The notes under the pieces were generated by a model. The model was given only the letters and a program-made list of their open reading frames with translations. It was not told where the DNA came from and made no database searches. From Caldalkalibacillus mannanilyticus JCM 10596 (GTDB taxonomy: Bacteria; Bacillota; Bacilli; Caldalkalibacillales; JCM-10596), in contig NZ_BAMO01000031.1 in the NCBI RefSeq assembly GCF_000615945.1, positions 1-61,095 of the forward strand: a stretch of DNA of 61,095 nucleotides, read 5' to 3'. Made by a program: the position numbers and the translations under genes. Shown piece after piece: positions 26,845-35,344 of the stretch. Positions within the stretch are counted from its first letter, which is position 1, and the number at the start of each line of letters is the position of its first letter.

Positions 26845-28077
26845 CTAAAATGACTTACTCGATACTCGTTTTGCCCATCCGATAATCAAAAGGATACCAA
26901 GAGTTATTACCCCTGCAACGAGAGAGGAGTACAAAAAAAAGGGCAAGGAGTTCCCATGGACGATGCGCTCTTGAGTGAATGAATGAAAGAATACTGCCAC
27001 CTCTCTGTTATTAATAAAGAATTGGAAAGGTTGCCACAATAAATAGGTCCATACACCAGCTAAGAGGGCATGAAGAATACGTGAAATGAAAAAGGGCTTA
27101 TATCGAATATCTGTATGAGCAAACATGCTTAAGACCTGTGCATGGACAGAGAGACCACTCCAGGCAATGATCACACTGGCAATGGCGACTTTTTGGATAA
27201 GAGGAATGGAGCCTGCTAAATCGCTTGCTTTTTGGACTCCCAATGTGATTTCAAAAAATCCTGAAACGAGAGAATGGCTTAATTCAATACTTAATCCAAA
27301 CATGACTAAGATAAAAGAAAAGAAAAGAGATAGAATTTGACTAATTCCTACAATGTTCATAAGATTGATAATAACTGAAAACATTATAATAAAGCCGCCA
27401 ATTAATAAAAGTGTTTGAATGGATGAGGTTACAGCATCCCCCATAATGGTTCCAAAGCTTCTTTGATCTTCTAATCTAGCATGATGCATCGCTTTTAAAG
27501 CTCTATAGAGGAGAGGTTTGGCAGGTCTGTTCTCCTCATCACTGCTGTTGCTTTTATCTTGGTAATCATGAAACCGCATAATTAAACCGAGCTGAAAGGC
27601 TGCGATATAGTGAGCTCCAGCGATGATAATACCTAATGTGACGTCGTGAAAAAAACCAACAGCAACAGCGCCAAACATAAACAATGGGCCAGAGGTACTG
27701 GTAATGGAAACTAATCGCTCAGCTTCTGAACGGGTAATCACATTTTGTTCCCGCAAACGAACGGTCAATTTTGCTCCCATAGGATAACCTGAAGCGATCC
27801 CCATAGACAGGACAAAACCTCCTACACCAGGGACTCTAAAAAGAGGTCTCATCCAGGGCTCGAATAAAACTCCTATAAAATGGACGACACCAAATCCAAT
27901 GAGAAGCTCTGCCGTAATAAAAAAAGGAAGCAATGCTGGAAAAACAACTTCCCACCAGATGCTCAACCCTCGTAAGGAAGATTCAAAGGCCTGTTTTGGA
28001 AAGGAAATTATTGAAGAAACTAAAAACAATGATAAAAGGGCTAAAAACCCTGTTTTTAGATAAGAGAGTTGTTTCAT
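26845..28077 (-). CDS. ylbJ: Sporulation integral membrane protein YlbJ
   Basis: A 410-aa polytopic membrane protein with gate-like repeats, related in fold to SpmA/SpmB. Diagnostic text includes LPFFITAELLIGFGVV, GFVLSMGIASGYPMGAK and SITSTSGPLFMFGAVAVG. In B. subtilis YlbJ is sigma-E dependent and required for normal spore maturation. I choose the ATG at 28077 because GGGGGA is well spaced from it; the ATG at 28083 touches that site. A CATATACA sequence on the minus strand (28106-28113) resembles a sigma-E -10 element, but I found no good -35. Confidence 0.9.
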   Translation of the reverse strand: MKQLSYLKTGFLALLSLFLVSSIISFPKQAFESSLRGLSIWWEVVFPALLPFFITAELLIGFGVVHFIGVLFEPWMRPLFRVPGVGGFVLSMGIASGYPMGAKLTVRLREQNVITRSEAERLVSITSTSGPLFMFGAVAVGFFHDVTLGIIIAGAHYIAAFQLGLIMRFHDYQDKSNSSDEENRPAKPLLYRALKAMHHARLEDQRSFGTIMGDAVTSSIQTLLLIGGFIIMFSVIINLMNIVGISQILSLFFSFILVMFGLSIELSHSLVSGFFEITLGVQKASDLAGSIPLIQKVAIASVIIAWSGLSVHAQVLSMFAHTDIRYKPFFISRILHALLAGVWTYLLWQPFQFFINNREVAVFFHSFTQERIVHGNSLPFFLYSSLVAGVITLGILLIIGWAKRVSSKSF

Positions 28078-28200
28078 AACCATCCCCCATAATGTTTGTC
28101 AGGCTTGTATATGAATACGTATAAGAAGGTAAATTTAGACCAGTTGTTTTAGTCATGATTTGTCCACATCGATAATAGGTATAGGATAGAGGTGAAAGTA

Positions 28201-29007
28201 GTGAATGAAAGCACAAGAAGAAGACCCACAATTGGTCTGGCATTAGGTTCAGGGGGAGCGAGAGGTTTTGCTCATATTGGTGTTTTGAAGGCTTTCGAGC
28301 AGCATCAGATCCCTATTGATTACATTGCAGGGAGCAGTATTGGGGCATTGGTGGCAAGCTTATATTGTGTAGGTCATTCCCCTGATTCGATTCAAAAATA
28401 CATAACCTACTTTCCTCAAAAATTTTGGATGGATTACACAGTCCCAAAAATGGGACTAGTTGCAGGAGAGAAGATGAAGGAACTGATTCGGCTATTTACG
28501 AAGAAAAAAAAGATCGAAGAAGCTTCGATTCCTCTTGCTATTGTGGCAACCAACTTGCAGAAGGGGGAGAGGCGAGTTTTTAGAGAGGGTCCCATAGCGG
28601 AAGCGGTTAGAGCAAGCATTTCGATTCCAGGGATCTTTGTTCCTGAAAAAATCGAAGGAGAATATTATGTGGACGGTGGGGTTATTGATCGTGTTCCTGT
28701 ATCTGTGGTGAAGGATATGGGAGCAGATTTAGTGATTTCGGTTGATGTTTCCTACTTCGAAGCAGAGCAACAGGAAATAAATTCTATGTTTGATGTCATC
28801 GCTCAGACCATTGATATTATGGAGAGAGAGATCTTGCGTTATCGGATGCTTCATGCAGATATTATGCTCCGACCTAAAGTAGGAGTAAGAGGTTCTTCTC
28901 TATTTAACGGATCAGAGGATATGATTAATGAAGGAGAACGAACAGCCTTAGAGATGATTCCCTCTATTCAGAGAATGATAGAGGAATGGAAGGGGGAAGA
29001 ACAGTAA
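28201..29007 (+). CDS. ylbK: Patatin-like phospholipase (YlbK/RssA type)
   Basis: A 268-aa serine acylhydrolase. The oxyanion-hole motif GSGGARGFAHIG lies near the N-terminus, the nucleophile in GSSIGALVAS, and the catalytic aspartate in YVDGGVIDRVPV. It probably cleaves acyl groups from lipids in the cytoplasm; no signal peptide is present. GTG 28201 has AGAGGTG 6 nt upstream, better placed than the GTG at 28192 that overlaps it. It abuts the next gene without a gap. Confidence 0.9.
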   Translation: MNESTRRRPTIGLALGSGGARGFAHIGVLKAFEQHQIPIDYIAGSSIGALVASLYCVGHSPDSIQKYITYFPQKFWMDYTVPKMGLVAGEKMKELIRLFTKKKKIEEASIPLAIVATNLQKGERRVFREGPIAEAVRASISIPGIFVPEKIEGEYYVDGGVIDRVPVSVVKDMGADLVISVDVSYFEAEQQEINSMFDVIAQTIDIMEREILRYRMLHADIMLRPKVGVRGSSLFNGSEDMINEGERTALEMIPSIQRMIEEWKGEEQ

Positions 29008-30066
29008 ATGTCAAGAGAAACCGTAAGACGTTTTTTGCCAACGGGAATTGTGGCAGTGCTTTTAATTGTAGGCTTCTATTATCCTCTTCCTTATTATATT
29101 TCTCAGCCAGGAGAAGCAGTAGAACTAGCACCCATTATTCAAGTAGAAAATAGACATCATGAGCAAGGGAGTTTGATGCTTACAACTGTGCGCATGGGAG
29201 GGGCTAATTTTTTTAGTTTTGCACTCGCTAATTTTAATTCCTATATGGATGTGATTCCAAAAGACTTTTTGCTTGCCCATTATAAGAGTGAGGAACACTA
29301 TAGTCGAAGACAGCTCCAAGTGATGGAATCTTCTCAAGAAACAGCTATTTTGGTCGCTTATCGACTAGCAGGAATTAATATTCCAGTGAAAAATGAAGGA
29401 ATTATAGTGACTCAAACGATGGAAGGGATGCCAGCTGAGCAGCATTTACAGATTGGAGATGTGATTATTAGGGTAGATCAAAAGGAAGTAAATACATCGG
29501 AGGAATTGATTACCTATATTTTAGGTAAGAAAAAAGGAGATTCTGTAGAGATTACCTACCTTCGAGATGAACAAGAACAAACGGCGATGCTTGCGATCTC
29601 TGAGCTTCCTTTATCAGATGAGGAGAAGGAGCGAGGGGTAGAGCCCCGTGCAGGAATCGGAATCTCCACCCTAACCAAACGTAGTCTAGGAGAAATCACC
29701 CCTTCTGTGAATATACGTACCGAAAAAATTGGAGGTCCTTCTGCTGGCTTAATGTTCACCTTGGAAATTTATAACCAGCTGACTGAACATGACATCACAA
29801 AAGGATATCGTATTGCTGGAACCGGTACGATCAATGCGGAGGGGAATATAGGGCGCATTGGTGGAATTCATCAGAAAGTGGTGGCTGCAGATAAGGCAAA
29901 AGTAGATATCTTTTTTGCCCCTCATGAAAAATGGGCTACAAATTCCAATTATCAAGTGGCATTGGCTGCTGCTAAAGATATAGGAACAAGTATGAAGGTT
30001 GTTCCAGTAGAACATGTCAAGGATGCTCTTGCCTATTTAGATTCTTTACCACCCAAAACAGAATAA
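29008..30066 (+). CDS. ylbL: SepM-like PDZ-Lon serine protease
   Basis: A 352-aa membrane-anchored protease. One N-terminal helix (about residues 11-30) precedes a PDZ domain (about residues 120-190, GIIVTQTMEGMPAEQHL..GDVIIRVD). A Lon-type proteolytic domain follows, with the Ser of KIGGPSAGLMFTLEIY and the Lys of GGIHQKVVAADKAK. ATG 29008 directly follows the patatin stop. Its last 34 bp overlap the convergent tmcAL gene, and its terminator lies inside tmcAL. Confidence 0.92.
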   Translation: MSRETVRRFLPTGIVAVLLIVGFYYPLPYYISQPGEAVELAPIIQVENRHHEQGSLMLTTVRMGGANFFSFALANFNSYMDVIPKDFLLAHYKSEEHYSRRQLQVMESSQETAILVAYRLAGINIPVKNEGIIVTQTMEGMPAEQHLQIGDVIIRVDQKEVNTSEELITYILGKKKGDSVEITYLRDEQEQTAMLAISELPLSDEEKERGVEPRAGIGISTLTKRSLGEITPSVNIRTEKIGGPSAGLMFTLEIYNQLTEHDITKGYRIAGTGTINAEGNIGRIGGIHQKVVAADKAKVDIFFAPHEKWATNSNYQVALAAAKDIGTSMKVVPVEHVKDALAYLDSLPPKTE

Positions 30067-31298
30067 GATGCTGTGGTAAGAGGGGTTTGCATAACCTCTC
30101 TTTTTTGCTGCTCAGAGTGTGAACCCAAATATCCTAGAGCATGCAGGGAAGAGGCTTTTAAATCATATGTAAGCATTTCTGGATGGTTTTTCCGAATAGC
30201 TGAGATGACAGGGAGCCGGATCTCTTTTTTGTACTTATGTAAGAGCTCTCTTCCTTTAGGAGAGTAGCCTAAAAGACGCAGATAGGTAGGCCCTTGATCC
30301 AAATGAAGCTGGGAAGCCCCTTCTTTCGTGAATTGGGTAAAAGTATGTAAGATCATTCTTTGAATTCGGTTCCAAGTGTATCTTTTACTTTTGACTAACT
30401 CAATTAAGGTTGACATTCGATCTGCCATCAGAATTTTTTCTTTAAAGCGATTCTCAATTCCCTCTTCCATTTCGTAAATTCCCCTAAGCTGGTTTGGTGA
30501 TTGGGAAAGCAAGGAATGGGCAACATAAGAGAAATAATTTTCCCAGGATACTGGACCTCGTCCTAGACTAGCTTCTCTCTGCAAGATGTGTAAAGTATAA
30601 GGTGGAATATAGGGCTTGATCGCGTCCCATTGAGGTTTATCTCCAGAGAATAATGCCTCTCTAATGCTTGTTGCGCTGGCTATTTGATGATCTGAGAAAT
30701 GTCGATCATGATACTCCGCTTTTTCTCTTTTAATGGTTGTGGGTCGAATGTGACTTTGTGTTTTTTTCAGCGCCATAAGATAATGCAGACCTAATATATT
30801 ATTGGGTTTGGAAATAAGCTGGGGATCTAGTTCTTGCTCATTTTTTAAAATAGAGAGGATCGCTGAGCTATATGCCTGTGGATAACTGTTGCCTTTGCTC
30901 ATCTCTATTTTGATTTGTTCTTTAAATTCTTTAGGCTCCTCGTAAAGGAAGTCTGCTATGGCTTCTAAGGACCGAATTTCTCCGCTTTCAGAGCCAAAGC
31001 ATAGCGTATTGACAAAGGGTAAACTAGAGAGAAGCTGGACAGCTCCTTGAGCAAAATAGTGGGCTTGCTGTGTGGAATAGACATAGGGAAGTTCAAACAC
31101 AAGATCGACTCCCATTTCTAACGCCATTTCTGTTCGTGCCCATTTATTAACCAAAGCAGGTTCTCCTCTTTGCAGAAATTGACCGCTCATCACAATCACT
31201 ACTGCATCTGCTTGTAACGTTTTTTTTGCTTGCTCAAAATGATATACATGTCCATAATGAAGAGGGTTGTATTCTACAATTAGACCTACAGTATTCAT
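30033..31298 (-). CDS. tmcAL: tRNA(Met) cytidine acetate ligase
   Basis: A 421-aa nucleotidyltransferase-like enzyme (formerly YlbM) that makes N4-acetylcytidine at the wobble base of elongator tRNA-Met using acetate and ATP. The N-terminus has VGLIVEYNPLHYGHVYH with the HIGH-like site, then VIVMSGQFLQRGEPAL and LCFGSESGE. Length agrees with the B. subtilis protein. It converges with the ylbL gene and overlaps it by 34 bp. AAGGAGC precedes its start on the minus strand, and a candidate promoter lies at 31335-31364. Confidence 0.93.
   Translation of the reverse strand: MNTVGLIVEYNPLHYGHVYHFEQAKKTLQADAVVIVMSGQFLQRGEPALVNKWARTEMALEMGVDLVFELPYVYSTQQAHYFAQGAVQLLSSLPFVNTLCFGSESGEIRSLEAIADFLYEEPKEFKEQIKIEMSKGNSYPQAYSSAILSILKNEQELDPQLISKPNNILGLHYLMALKKTQSHIRPTTIKREKAEYHDRHFSDHQIASATSIREALFSGDKPQWDAIKPYIPPYTLHILQREASLGRGPVSWENYFSYVAHSLLSQSPNQLRGIYEMEEGIENRFKEKILMADRMSTLIELVKSKRYTWNRIQRMILHTFTQFTKEGASQLHLDQGPTYLRLLGYSPKGRELLHKYKKEIRLPVISAIRKNHPEMLTYDLKASSLHALGYLGSHSEQQKREVMQTPLTTASYSVLGGKESK
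30079..30106 (+). terminator. Terminator of the ylbK-ylbL unit inside tmcAL
   Basis: AGAGGGGTT and AACCTCTCT pair over 9 bp with one G-T around a 5-nt loop, followed by TTTTT. It lies 13 nt past the ylbL stop, within the 3' coding end of the opposite-strand tmcAL gene. Confidence 0.8.
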
Positions 31299-31334
31299 CT
31301 ACATAGCTCCTTAAGCGAAATAAAATCTATTTTT

Positions 31335-31364
31335 ATTATAACAATTCTCGGGAATTGTTGACAA
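31335..31364 (-). promoter_or_regulatory. Candidate sigma-A promoter for tmcAL
   Basis: On the minus strand TTGTCA and TATAAT are spaced by 18 bp. The -35 region overlaps that of the divergent yceD promoter. Confidence 0.55.
31340..31359. promoter_or_regulatory. Palindrome between divergent tmcAL and yceD promoters (operator candidate)
   Basis: AACAATTC and GAATTGTT are 8-bp perfect arms around TCGG. The site occupies the spacer of the tmcAL promoter and touches the -35 of the yceD promoter, so a bound protein would cover both. I recognise no regulator consensus. Confidence 0.4.
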
Positions 31365-31387
31365 ATAGCTATGTTACAATATATAAT
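31358..31387 (+). promoter_or_regulatory. Sigma-A promoter for yceD-rpmF
   Basis: Consensus TTGACA and TATAAT elements with an 18-bp spacer lie just before the yceD start at 31415. Confidence 0.72.
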
Positions 31388-31414
31388 TACTTCTGTTGCT
31401 TTGAGGTGAAATTG

Positions 31415-31942
31415 ATGATCATTAACGTGAAACAATGTCTTGAATTAAAGGGTAAAGAGCTTCCATTAAAGCATACCTATGAGCTTGCACAATTAACTCA
31501 GAGAAATAAACAGTTGCTAAGTGTTAGTCCTATACAGTTTGAAGGTCAAGGCCAAATGCAATCAGGGGTCTTTGTTATAAAGGGGACTTTACAAGGGACG
31601 TGTATCGTTGCTTGTTCTAGATGCTTAGGTGATGTAAACCTCTCGATTCTTCAAGAACTTGAAGAAAGGTTTAATATTCAAGCAAAGCTGGGAACAATAG
31701 AAGAGAATGAAGAGCAAGAAATACATGAAGTGATTGGACAAGAAATTAATTTGACACCTTATGTGGAGAATGAAGTCCTTTTATCAATTCCTTCTTTTCC
31801 TGTTTGTAGATCTGAAGAAGAGTGTAAGAATCATTTGCCTCAAGAAGGTAAAGATTGGAATGTATTAACTGAAAAAATGAAGCAAGACAAAATTGATCCT
31901 AGGTTAGCAGATTTAGCGAAGTTTTTTGATCAAAATAAGTAA
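31415..31942 (+). CDS. yceD: YceD family protein (DUF177)
   Basis: A 175-aa protein of the YceD/DUF177 family, almost always directly upstream of rpmF and implicated in 23S rRNA handling or ribosome assembly in other bacteria. It has the conserved CSRCL motif near the middle, an acidic segment, and a second cysteine pair in CRSEEEC. The C-terminal DPRLADLAKFFDQ is typical. GAGGTGA lies 5 nt before ATG 31415. The frame can be extended upstream only through the promoter, so that longer start is rejected. Confidence 0.9.
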   Translation: MIINVKQCLELKGKELPLKHTYELAQLTQRNKQLLSVSPIQFEGQGQMQSGVFVIKGTLQGTCIVACSRCLGDVNLSILQELEERFNIQAKLGTIEENEEQEIHEVIGQEINLTPYVENEVLLSIPSFPVCRSEEECKNHLPQEGKDWNVLTEKMKQDKIDPRLADLAKFFDQNK

Positions 31943-32004
31943 CATAAATTTCGCTTTATCTTAAGTAACATAACATGATAGAATGGTTGAAGGGGTGGAG
32001 TATC

Positions 32005-32178
32005 ATGGCAGTACCTTTCAGAAAAACATCAAAAACTCGTCGCGATATGCGTCGTACTCATTTCAAATTATCAGTACCTGGTATGGTTAAGTGCTCACAT
32101 TGTGGCGAACTTAAACTAGCTCACCGTGTATGTAGAGCATGTGGAACATATAAAGGTGAAGATGTTGTAAATAAGTAA
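32005..32178 (+). CDS. rpmF: 50S ribosomal protein L32
   Basis: A 57-aa ribosomal protein with the canonical start [18 protein letters not shown]. It carries four zinc-binding cysteines arranged as CSHC and CRAC, so this is the zinc-containing (C+) form. GGGGTGGAG precedes ATG 32005. It follows yceD by 62 nt and is closed by a terminator. Confidence 0.97.
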   Translation: MAVPFRKTSKTRRDMRRTHFKLSVPGMVKCSHCGELKLAHRVCRACGTYKGEDVVNK

Positions 32179-32193
32179 TTATTTACATTCCAG

Positions 32194-32229
32194 AATAGAC
32201 CGTTAGGGAAATCCTACGGTCTATTTTTT
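32194..32229 (+). terminator. Rho-independent terminator after rpmF
   Basis: AATAGACCGTTAGG and TCCTACGGTCTATT form a strong stem with a GAAA loop, followed by TTTTT. Confidence 0.93.
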
Positions 32230-32317
32230 ATTTTCTTATTTGATCTATTTTCACTTTGCAGGTAGCCATTCGCCTAGTCTATGCATACTATGTTTGGTGA
32301 AAAGGAGGAGAAAATAA

Positions 32318-32749
32318 ATGCATCACCACCATTTACATCAAACTCAACCGATCGATATGAAAAAAACATGTGTTGATCACATCAATCGTTATGTTTTAAT
32401 TCAAACAAAAGATGGATATAGCTATGATGGGATTGTCGAGCATGTAGACGATCAGAACGTGTACTTAGCTGTACCGATAGGCGAGGAGATCATGTCTGAG
32501 CCAATGTATCAACCGAGGGACCAAGTATCAGCTCCTGATCAAAGAGTAGAGCAAGAGAATCCAGAATCAGGAGAGCGGCAATTTTACCCTGGTTTTGGAG
32601 GCTATCCCGGCTATGGAGGTTTTTATCCTGGTTACGGATATCCTGCATATGGATATCCTGGATATGGCTTTCCTCGAAGAAGGCGTTTCAGTCCGCTTAT
32701 ACTCCCTCTCACTGCCATAGCAGCCTTATCCTTGTTACCTTTTTATTAA
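32318..32749 (+). CDS. LSm-like, Gly/Tyr/Pro-rich small protein
   Basis: A 143-aa protein in three parts. The first is a His-rich start (HHHHLHQ). The second is a segment HINRYVLIQTKDGYSYDGIV...NVYLAVP, which resembles an LSm-type beta barrel (residues about 20-55). The third is a tail rich in PGYG/GYP repeats (about residues 90-122), ending in RRRRF and a short hydrophobic stretch. Similar GYP-rich proteins are common in spore formers and are often assumed to be coat or surface proteins; that role is not shown here. AAAGGAGGAGAAAATAA precedes ATG 32318. Confidence 0.6.
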   Translation: MHHHHLHQTQPIDMKKTCVDHINRYVLIQTKDGYSYDGIVEHVDDQNVYLAVPIGEEIMSEPMYQPRDQVSAPDQRVEQENPESGERQFYPGFGGYPGYGGFYPGYGYPAYGYPGYGFPRRRRFSPLILPLTAIAALSLLPFY

Positions 32750-32958
32750 TAAACAGTTCATCTACTGGGCGGACCTCAATAAATGATCAATCACATCTAT
32801 GTGTTAACTCGTTGTCAATCAATGTAGTTGACACTTTTTTTGTTTTCAGTAAGTACCAGATCAACTGTTTTTTTTGACTGGGCACGATTCTTATAAAAAG
32901 GCAGACAAGGGGACATGATAACAAGAAAGAATTTATGATGTAGAGAGGTGATAGGTTG

Positions 32959-33435
32959 ATGAGGATGTTAAAATATCTTCTCGTTGCGATGTTACTTATA
33001 GCTGTATTAGCAGGCTGTACCAAAAAAGATGAAAAGGCGGCGGATACTGAGAAAAAACCTCAGAAACAGACCCAGGTTCAGGCTACAGGAAAAGAGAAGC
33101 AACGCATTCATACAGCACATTACTTAGAAGAGGAGGTTGAAATCTTAGATGAAGTGAGGCATGCTACAGTATTGGTTGAAGGTCGGGATGCTTACGTGGC
33201 ACTTGAGTTTGTTGACACTGAATTCCTGTTAAATGAAGAGGTTAAGAATAAAATTGTAGATCAAATTCGAACAACTGATCCAGATATTGATAACATTCAC
33301 CTTTCACATAATATGGATTTTAATACCAGAATGCATAGTTTAGCGAGGGATATTGAAAGAGGGTTACCAGAAAAGGCGATAGGAGACTCATTTAGGAAAA
33401 CAGTGAGAAGGGTATTCCCAGAATTAAAAAAATAA
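32959..33435 (+). CDS. YhcN/YlaJ family sporulation lipoprotein
   Basis: A 158-aa lipoprotein. The signal peptide ends at a lipobox (AVLAGCTKK). A Lys/Gln-rich linker leads to a YhcN/YlaJ domain: VRHATVLVEGRDAYVALEF, then IVDQIRTTDPDIDNIHLS. In Bacillus these proteins are made in the forespore and lie in the inner spore membrane. ATG 32959 follows GAGAGGTGATAGG; a TTG three bases earlier is also possible. It resembles the last 100 residues of the phosphodiesterase encoded at 22655. Confidence 0.85.
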   Translation: MRMLKYLLVAMLLIAVLAGCTKKDEKAADTEKKPQKQTQVQATGKEKQRIHTAHYLEEEVEILDEVRHATVLVEGRDAYVALEFVDTEFLLNEEVKNKIVDQIRTTDPDIDNIHLSHNMDFNTRMHSLARDIERGLPEKAIGDSFRKTVRRVFPELKK

Positions 33436-33480
33436 AGTAGACTTCCATCAGGTGGAGTTTTTACTTCACCTGATGGTTAC
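33431..33480 (-). repeat. Dispersed hairpin repeat, copy C
   Basis: The best palindrome of the set: CCATCAGGTG and CACCTGATGG pair perfectly over 10 bp and extend 4 bp further to a TTTT loop. In minus-strand orientation it ends in AAGTCTACTTTATT, as copies A and B do. It lies 36 nt before the enoyl-CoA hydratase start and just after the YhcN-family stop, so it could also act as a weak terminator. Confidence 0.8.
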
Positions 33481-33515
33481 ATTAAATAAGGTTGAATTTG
33501 AGGGAGAGGGGAAAT

Positions 33516-34280
33516 ATGTTACATAAAGAAATAATCAACTCAATTGGAGTGATTAAATTAGTTCGACCAGAGGTACATAATGCGATCAATATAGATGTTA
33601 TGAAGCAACTAAAAGAAAGTATAGCAAGCTTTAAGGAGAACCCAGAAGTGAAAATGTTACTGGTTACAGGTTCAGGTAACAAATATTTTTGCTCAGGAGG
33701 GGATATTGAAGAGTTTCATAGCCTCGATATGGATTCTACTGAAAACATGCTGCACTACATGAAAGAGGTGTTATTTGATCTTCAAACATTCCCTAAGCCT
33801 ACCGTAGCTGTGTTAAATGGTAGCGCACTTGGAGGGGGCTGTGAAGTGGTGACAGCCTGTGATTTTCGTATTGCCCACCCTCAGGTTGAATTGGGCTTTA
33901 TTCAGATTAAATTAGGGATCACCACAGGATGGGGTGGGGCTACTAGGCTTTTCGACAAACTACCAGCTTCTAAAGCTTTTAAATGGTTACTTAGTGGTGA
34001 AAAGATTCAAAGTGATGAAGCGTTTCAATGGGGCTTTATTGATCAGCTTTTCCCCCAAGCTGAGTTGTTTGAAAAGTCACTTGAGTGGTGTCAATCCATT
34101 ACCCAGCATTCTCTACCTGCTCTCATGTCTTATAAACACACATTATTAGATCAGAAAGACCTGAGCTTGTCTATGAAGGAAAAGCTCACAAGAGAAGTAG
34201 GGAGAAGTGTTGAAATATGGGGTTCTCCAGAACACCAAAAGGTAGTGGAGCGTTTTTTGGCAACCAAAAAATCTAAATAG
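33516..34280 (+). CDS. Enoyl-CoA hydratase/isomerase family protein
   Basis: A 254-aa crotonase-fold protein. The oxyanion-hole segments are CSGGDIEEF and GSALGGGCEVVTACDFRIA. The family glutamates are not both obvious: the second region reads GFIQIKLGITTGWGGATRLF, where hydratases usually have an ET-L-G-I-P-G motif. Substrate is therefore unclear, and isomerase or CoA-hydrolase activity is possible. ATG 33516 lies behind GAGGGAGAGGGG; the TTG at 33492 is less likely. The second crotonase of the window (37745) is a different subfamily. Confidence 0.82.
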   Translation: MLHKEIINSIGVIKLVRPEVHNAINIDVMKQLKESIASFKENPEVKMLLVTGSGNKYFCSGGDIEEFHSLDMDSTENMLHYMKEVLFDLQTFPKPTVAVLNGSALGGGCEVVTACDFRIAHPQVELGFIQIKLGITTGWGGATRLFDKLPASKAFKWLLSGEKIQSDEAFQWGFIDQLFPQAELFEKSLEWCQSITQHSLPALMSYKHTLLDQKDLSLSMKEKLTREVGRSVEIWGSPEHQKVVERFLATKKSK

Positions 34281-34385
34281 GTTTAAATAGTCTTTCATCT
34301 GGACATACTTTCCAATAGTAGATAAAGATTCTATGAACTCTATCAAATGCATAGAAATAAAATAAAAACTATTGGAGGGATCGAC

Positions 34386-35164
34386 ATGGCTGCAACAAGA
34401 CAAGACGCTTGGAGCGAAGATGATGATCTATTATTAGCGGAGGTAACCTTACGACATATTAGGGAAGGGAGTACACAATTAGCAGCGTTCGAAGAAGTGG
34501 GCTATCGCTTACAAAGAACAGCAGCTGCTTGTGGCTTTCGATGGAATAGCTTAGTAAGAAAAAAATATGAATCAGCTATCCAAATTGCCAAAGCCCAAAG
34601 ACAGCAAAGAAAGTCTAGAGGAAAGAGCCGTTTTATTCCAGAGCAAGAACCTTTTTCAACAGGAGGGTATGCTACCAACTCTTATACAAATCGACTCAAT
34701 CAATCCTCTGATCATGGTAGAATGAAAGAATTTTCTCTGCCTCAAGTAAGAACGTATAATGAGAAGAATTATGCAGAGTACCAGACGGAAATGAGTGAAG
34801 AATTGAACGGGGCTTCTCATTCTGGAACAGCACCTTCCAGACTTGGGATGAGTTGAATTTTGATGATGTCATTCGTTTTCTACGTCAGCAAAAAGAAAGT
34901 TATCGTCGAATAAAGCAAGTCGATAAAGAGCTAAGAGAAAAGGATCGAGAGATTGAAAGGTTACGAGATGAGAACCAAAAGATGAAAAAAGAGCTTGGTT
35001 CCATTCAGAACGACTATCAAACAGTGAATGAGGATTATAAAGCTCTCATTAAAATCATGGACCGTGCTCGTAAATTAGCTTTTTTAGCAGATGATGAACA
35101 AGAAGAGAAAGTAAGTTTCAAAATGGATAAAAACGGGAATCTAGAAAGAGTAGAACGATCCTGA
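34386..35164 (+). CDS. rsfA: Prespore transcription factor RsfA (frameshifted in this sequence)
   Basis: A 259-aa protein when its two halves are joined. The N-terminal Myb/SANT-like domain is [20 protein letters not shown]...[17 protein letters not shown]. The C-terminal half is [16 protein letters not shown] followed by a long coiled coil and [11 protein letters not shown]. The frame given stops at 34856 (RLGMS). Inserting one base in the CCAGACT region (34836-34842) gives [15 protein letters not shown]. Family members of about 258 aa have both halves, so I read one gene, not two overlapping ones. RsfA tunes sigma-F genes in B. subtilis. TTGGAGGGATCGAC precedes ATG 34386. Confidence 0.85.
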
Positions 35165-35184
35165 GGGGTTACTGGATGACATAC

Positions 35185-35238
35185 AAAAGCTGTCTTTAAG
35201 AAGTCATGACAAGTTGACTTGTTGAAGACAGCTTTTTT
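35185..35238 (+). terminator. Rho-independent terminator after rsfA
   Basis: AAAAGCTGTCTT and AAGACAGCTTTT pair around a larger AT-rich loop that can itself fold (AAGTCA/TGACTT), followed by T residues. Confidence 0.8.
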
Positions 35239-35263
35239 AGGTAGAGTACCTAGGTATTGAGTA

Positions 35264-35326
35264 AAGAAAAAGCCGATTCAAGTGAGAGCTTCTAGCTTCT
35301 TACCTGAATCGGCTTCTTTTTTTTTC
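35264..35326. terminator. Bidirectional terminator between rsfA and ylbP
   Basis: AGAAAAAGCCGATTCA and TGAATCGGCTTCTTTTT form a long stem with an A-run on one side and a T-run on the other. It therefore serves the minus-strand ylbP gene as well as plus-strand readthrough. Confidence 0.88.
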
Positions 35327-35344
35327 AGCAGTAGACTAGCTACT

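Noticed and set aside
32810-32842. Terminator at TGTCAA/TTGACA plus T-run after the GYP-rich gene
   Set aside because: The stem is only 6 bp with a 9-nt loop, too weak to list as a feature, though it may contribute to termination.
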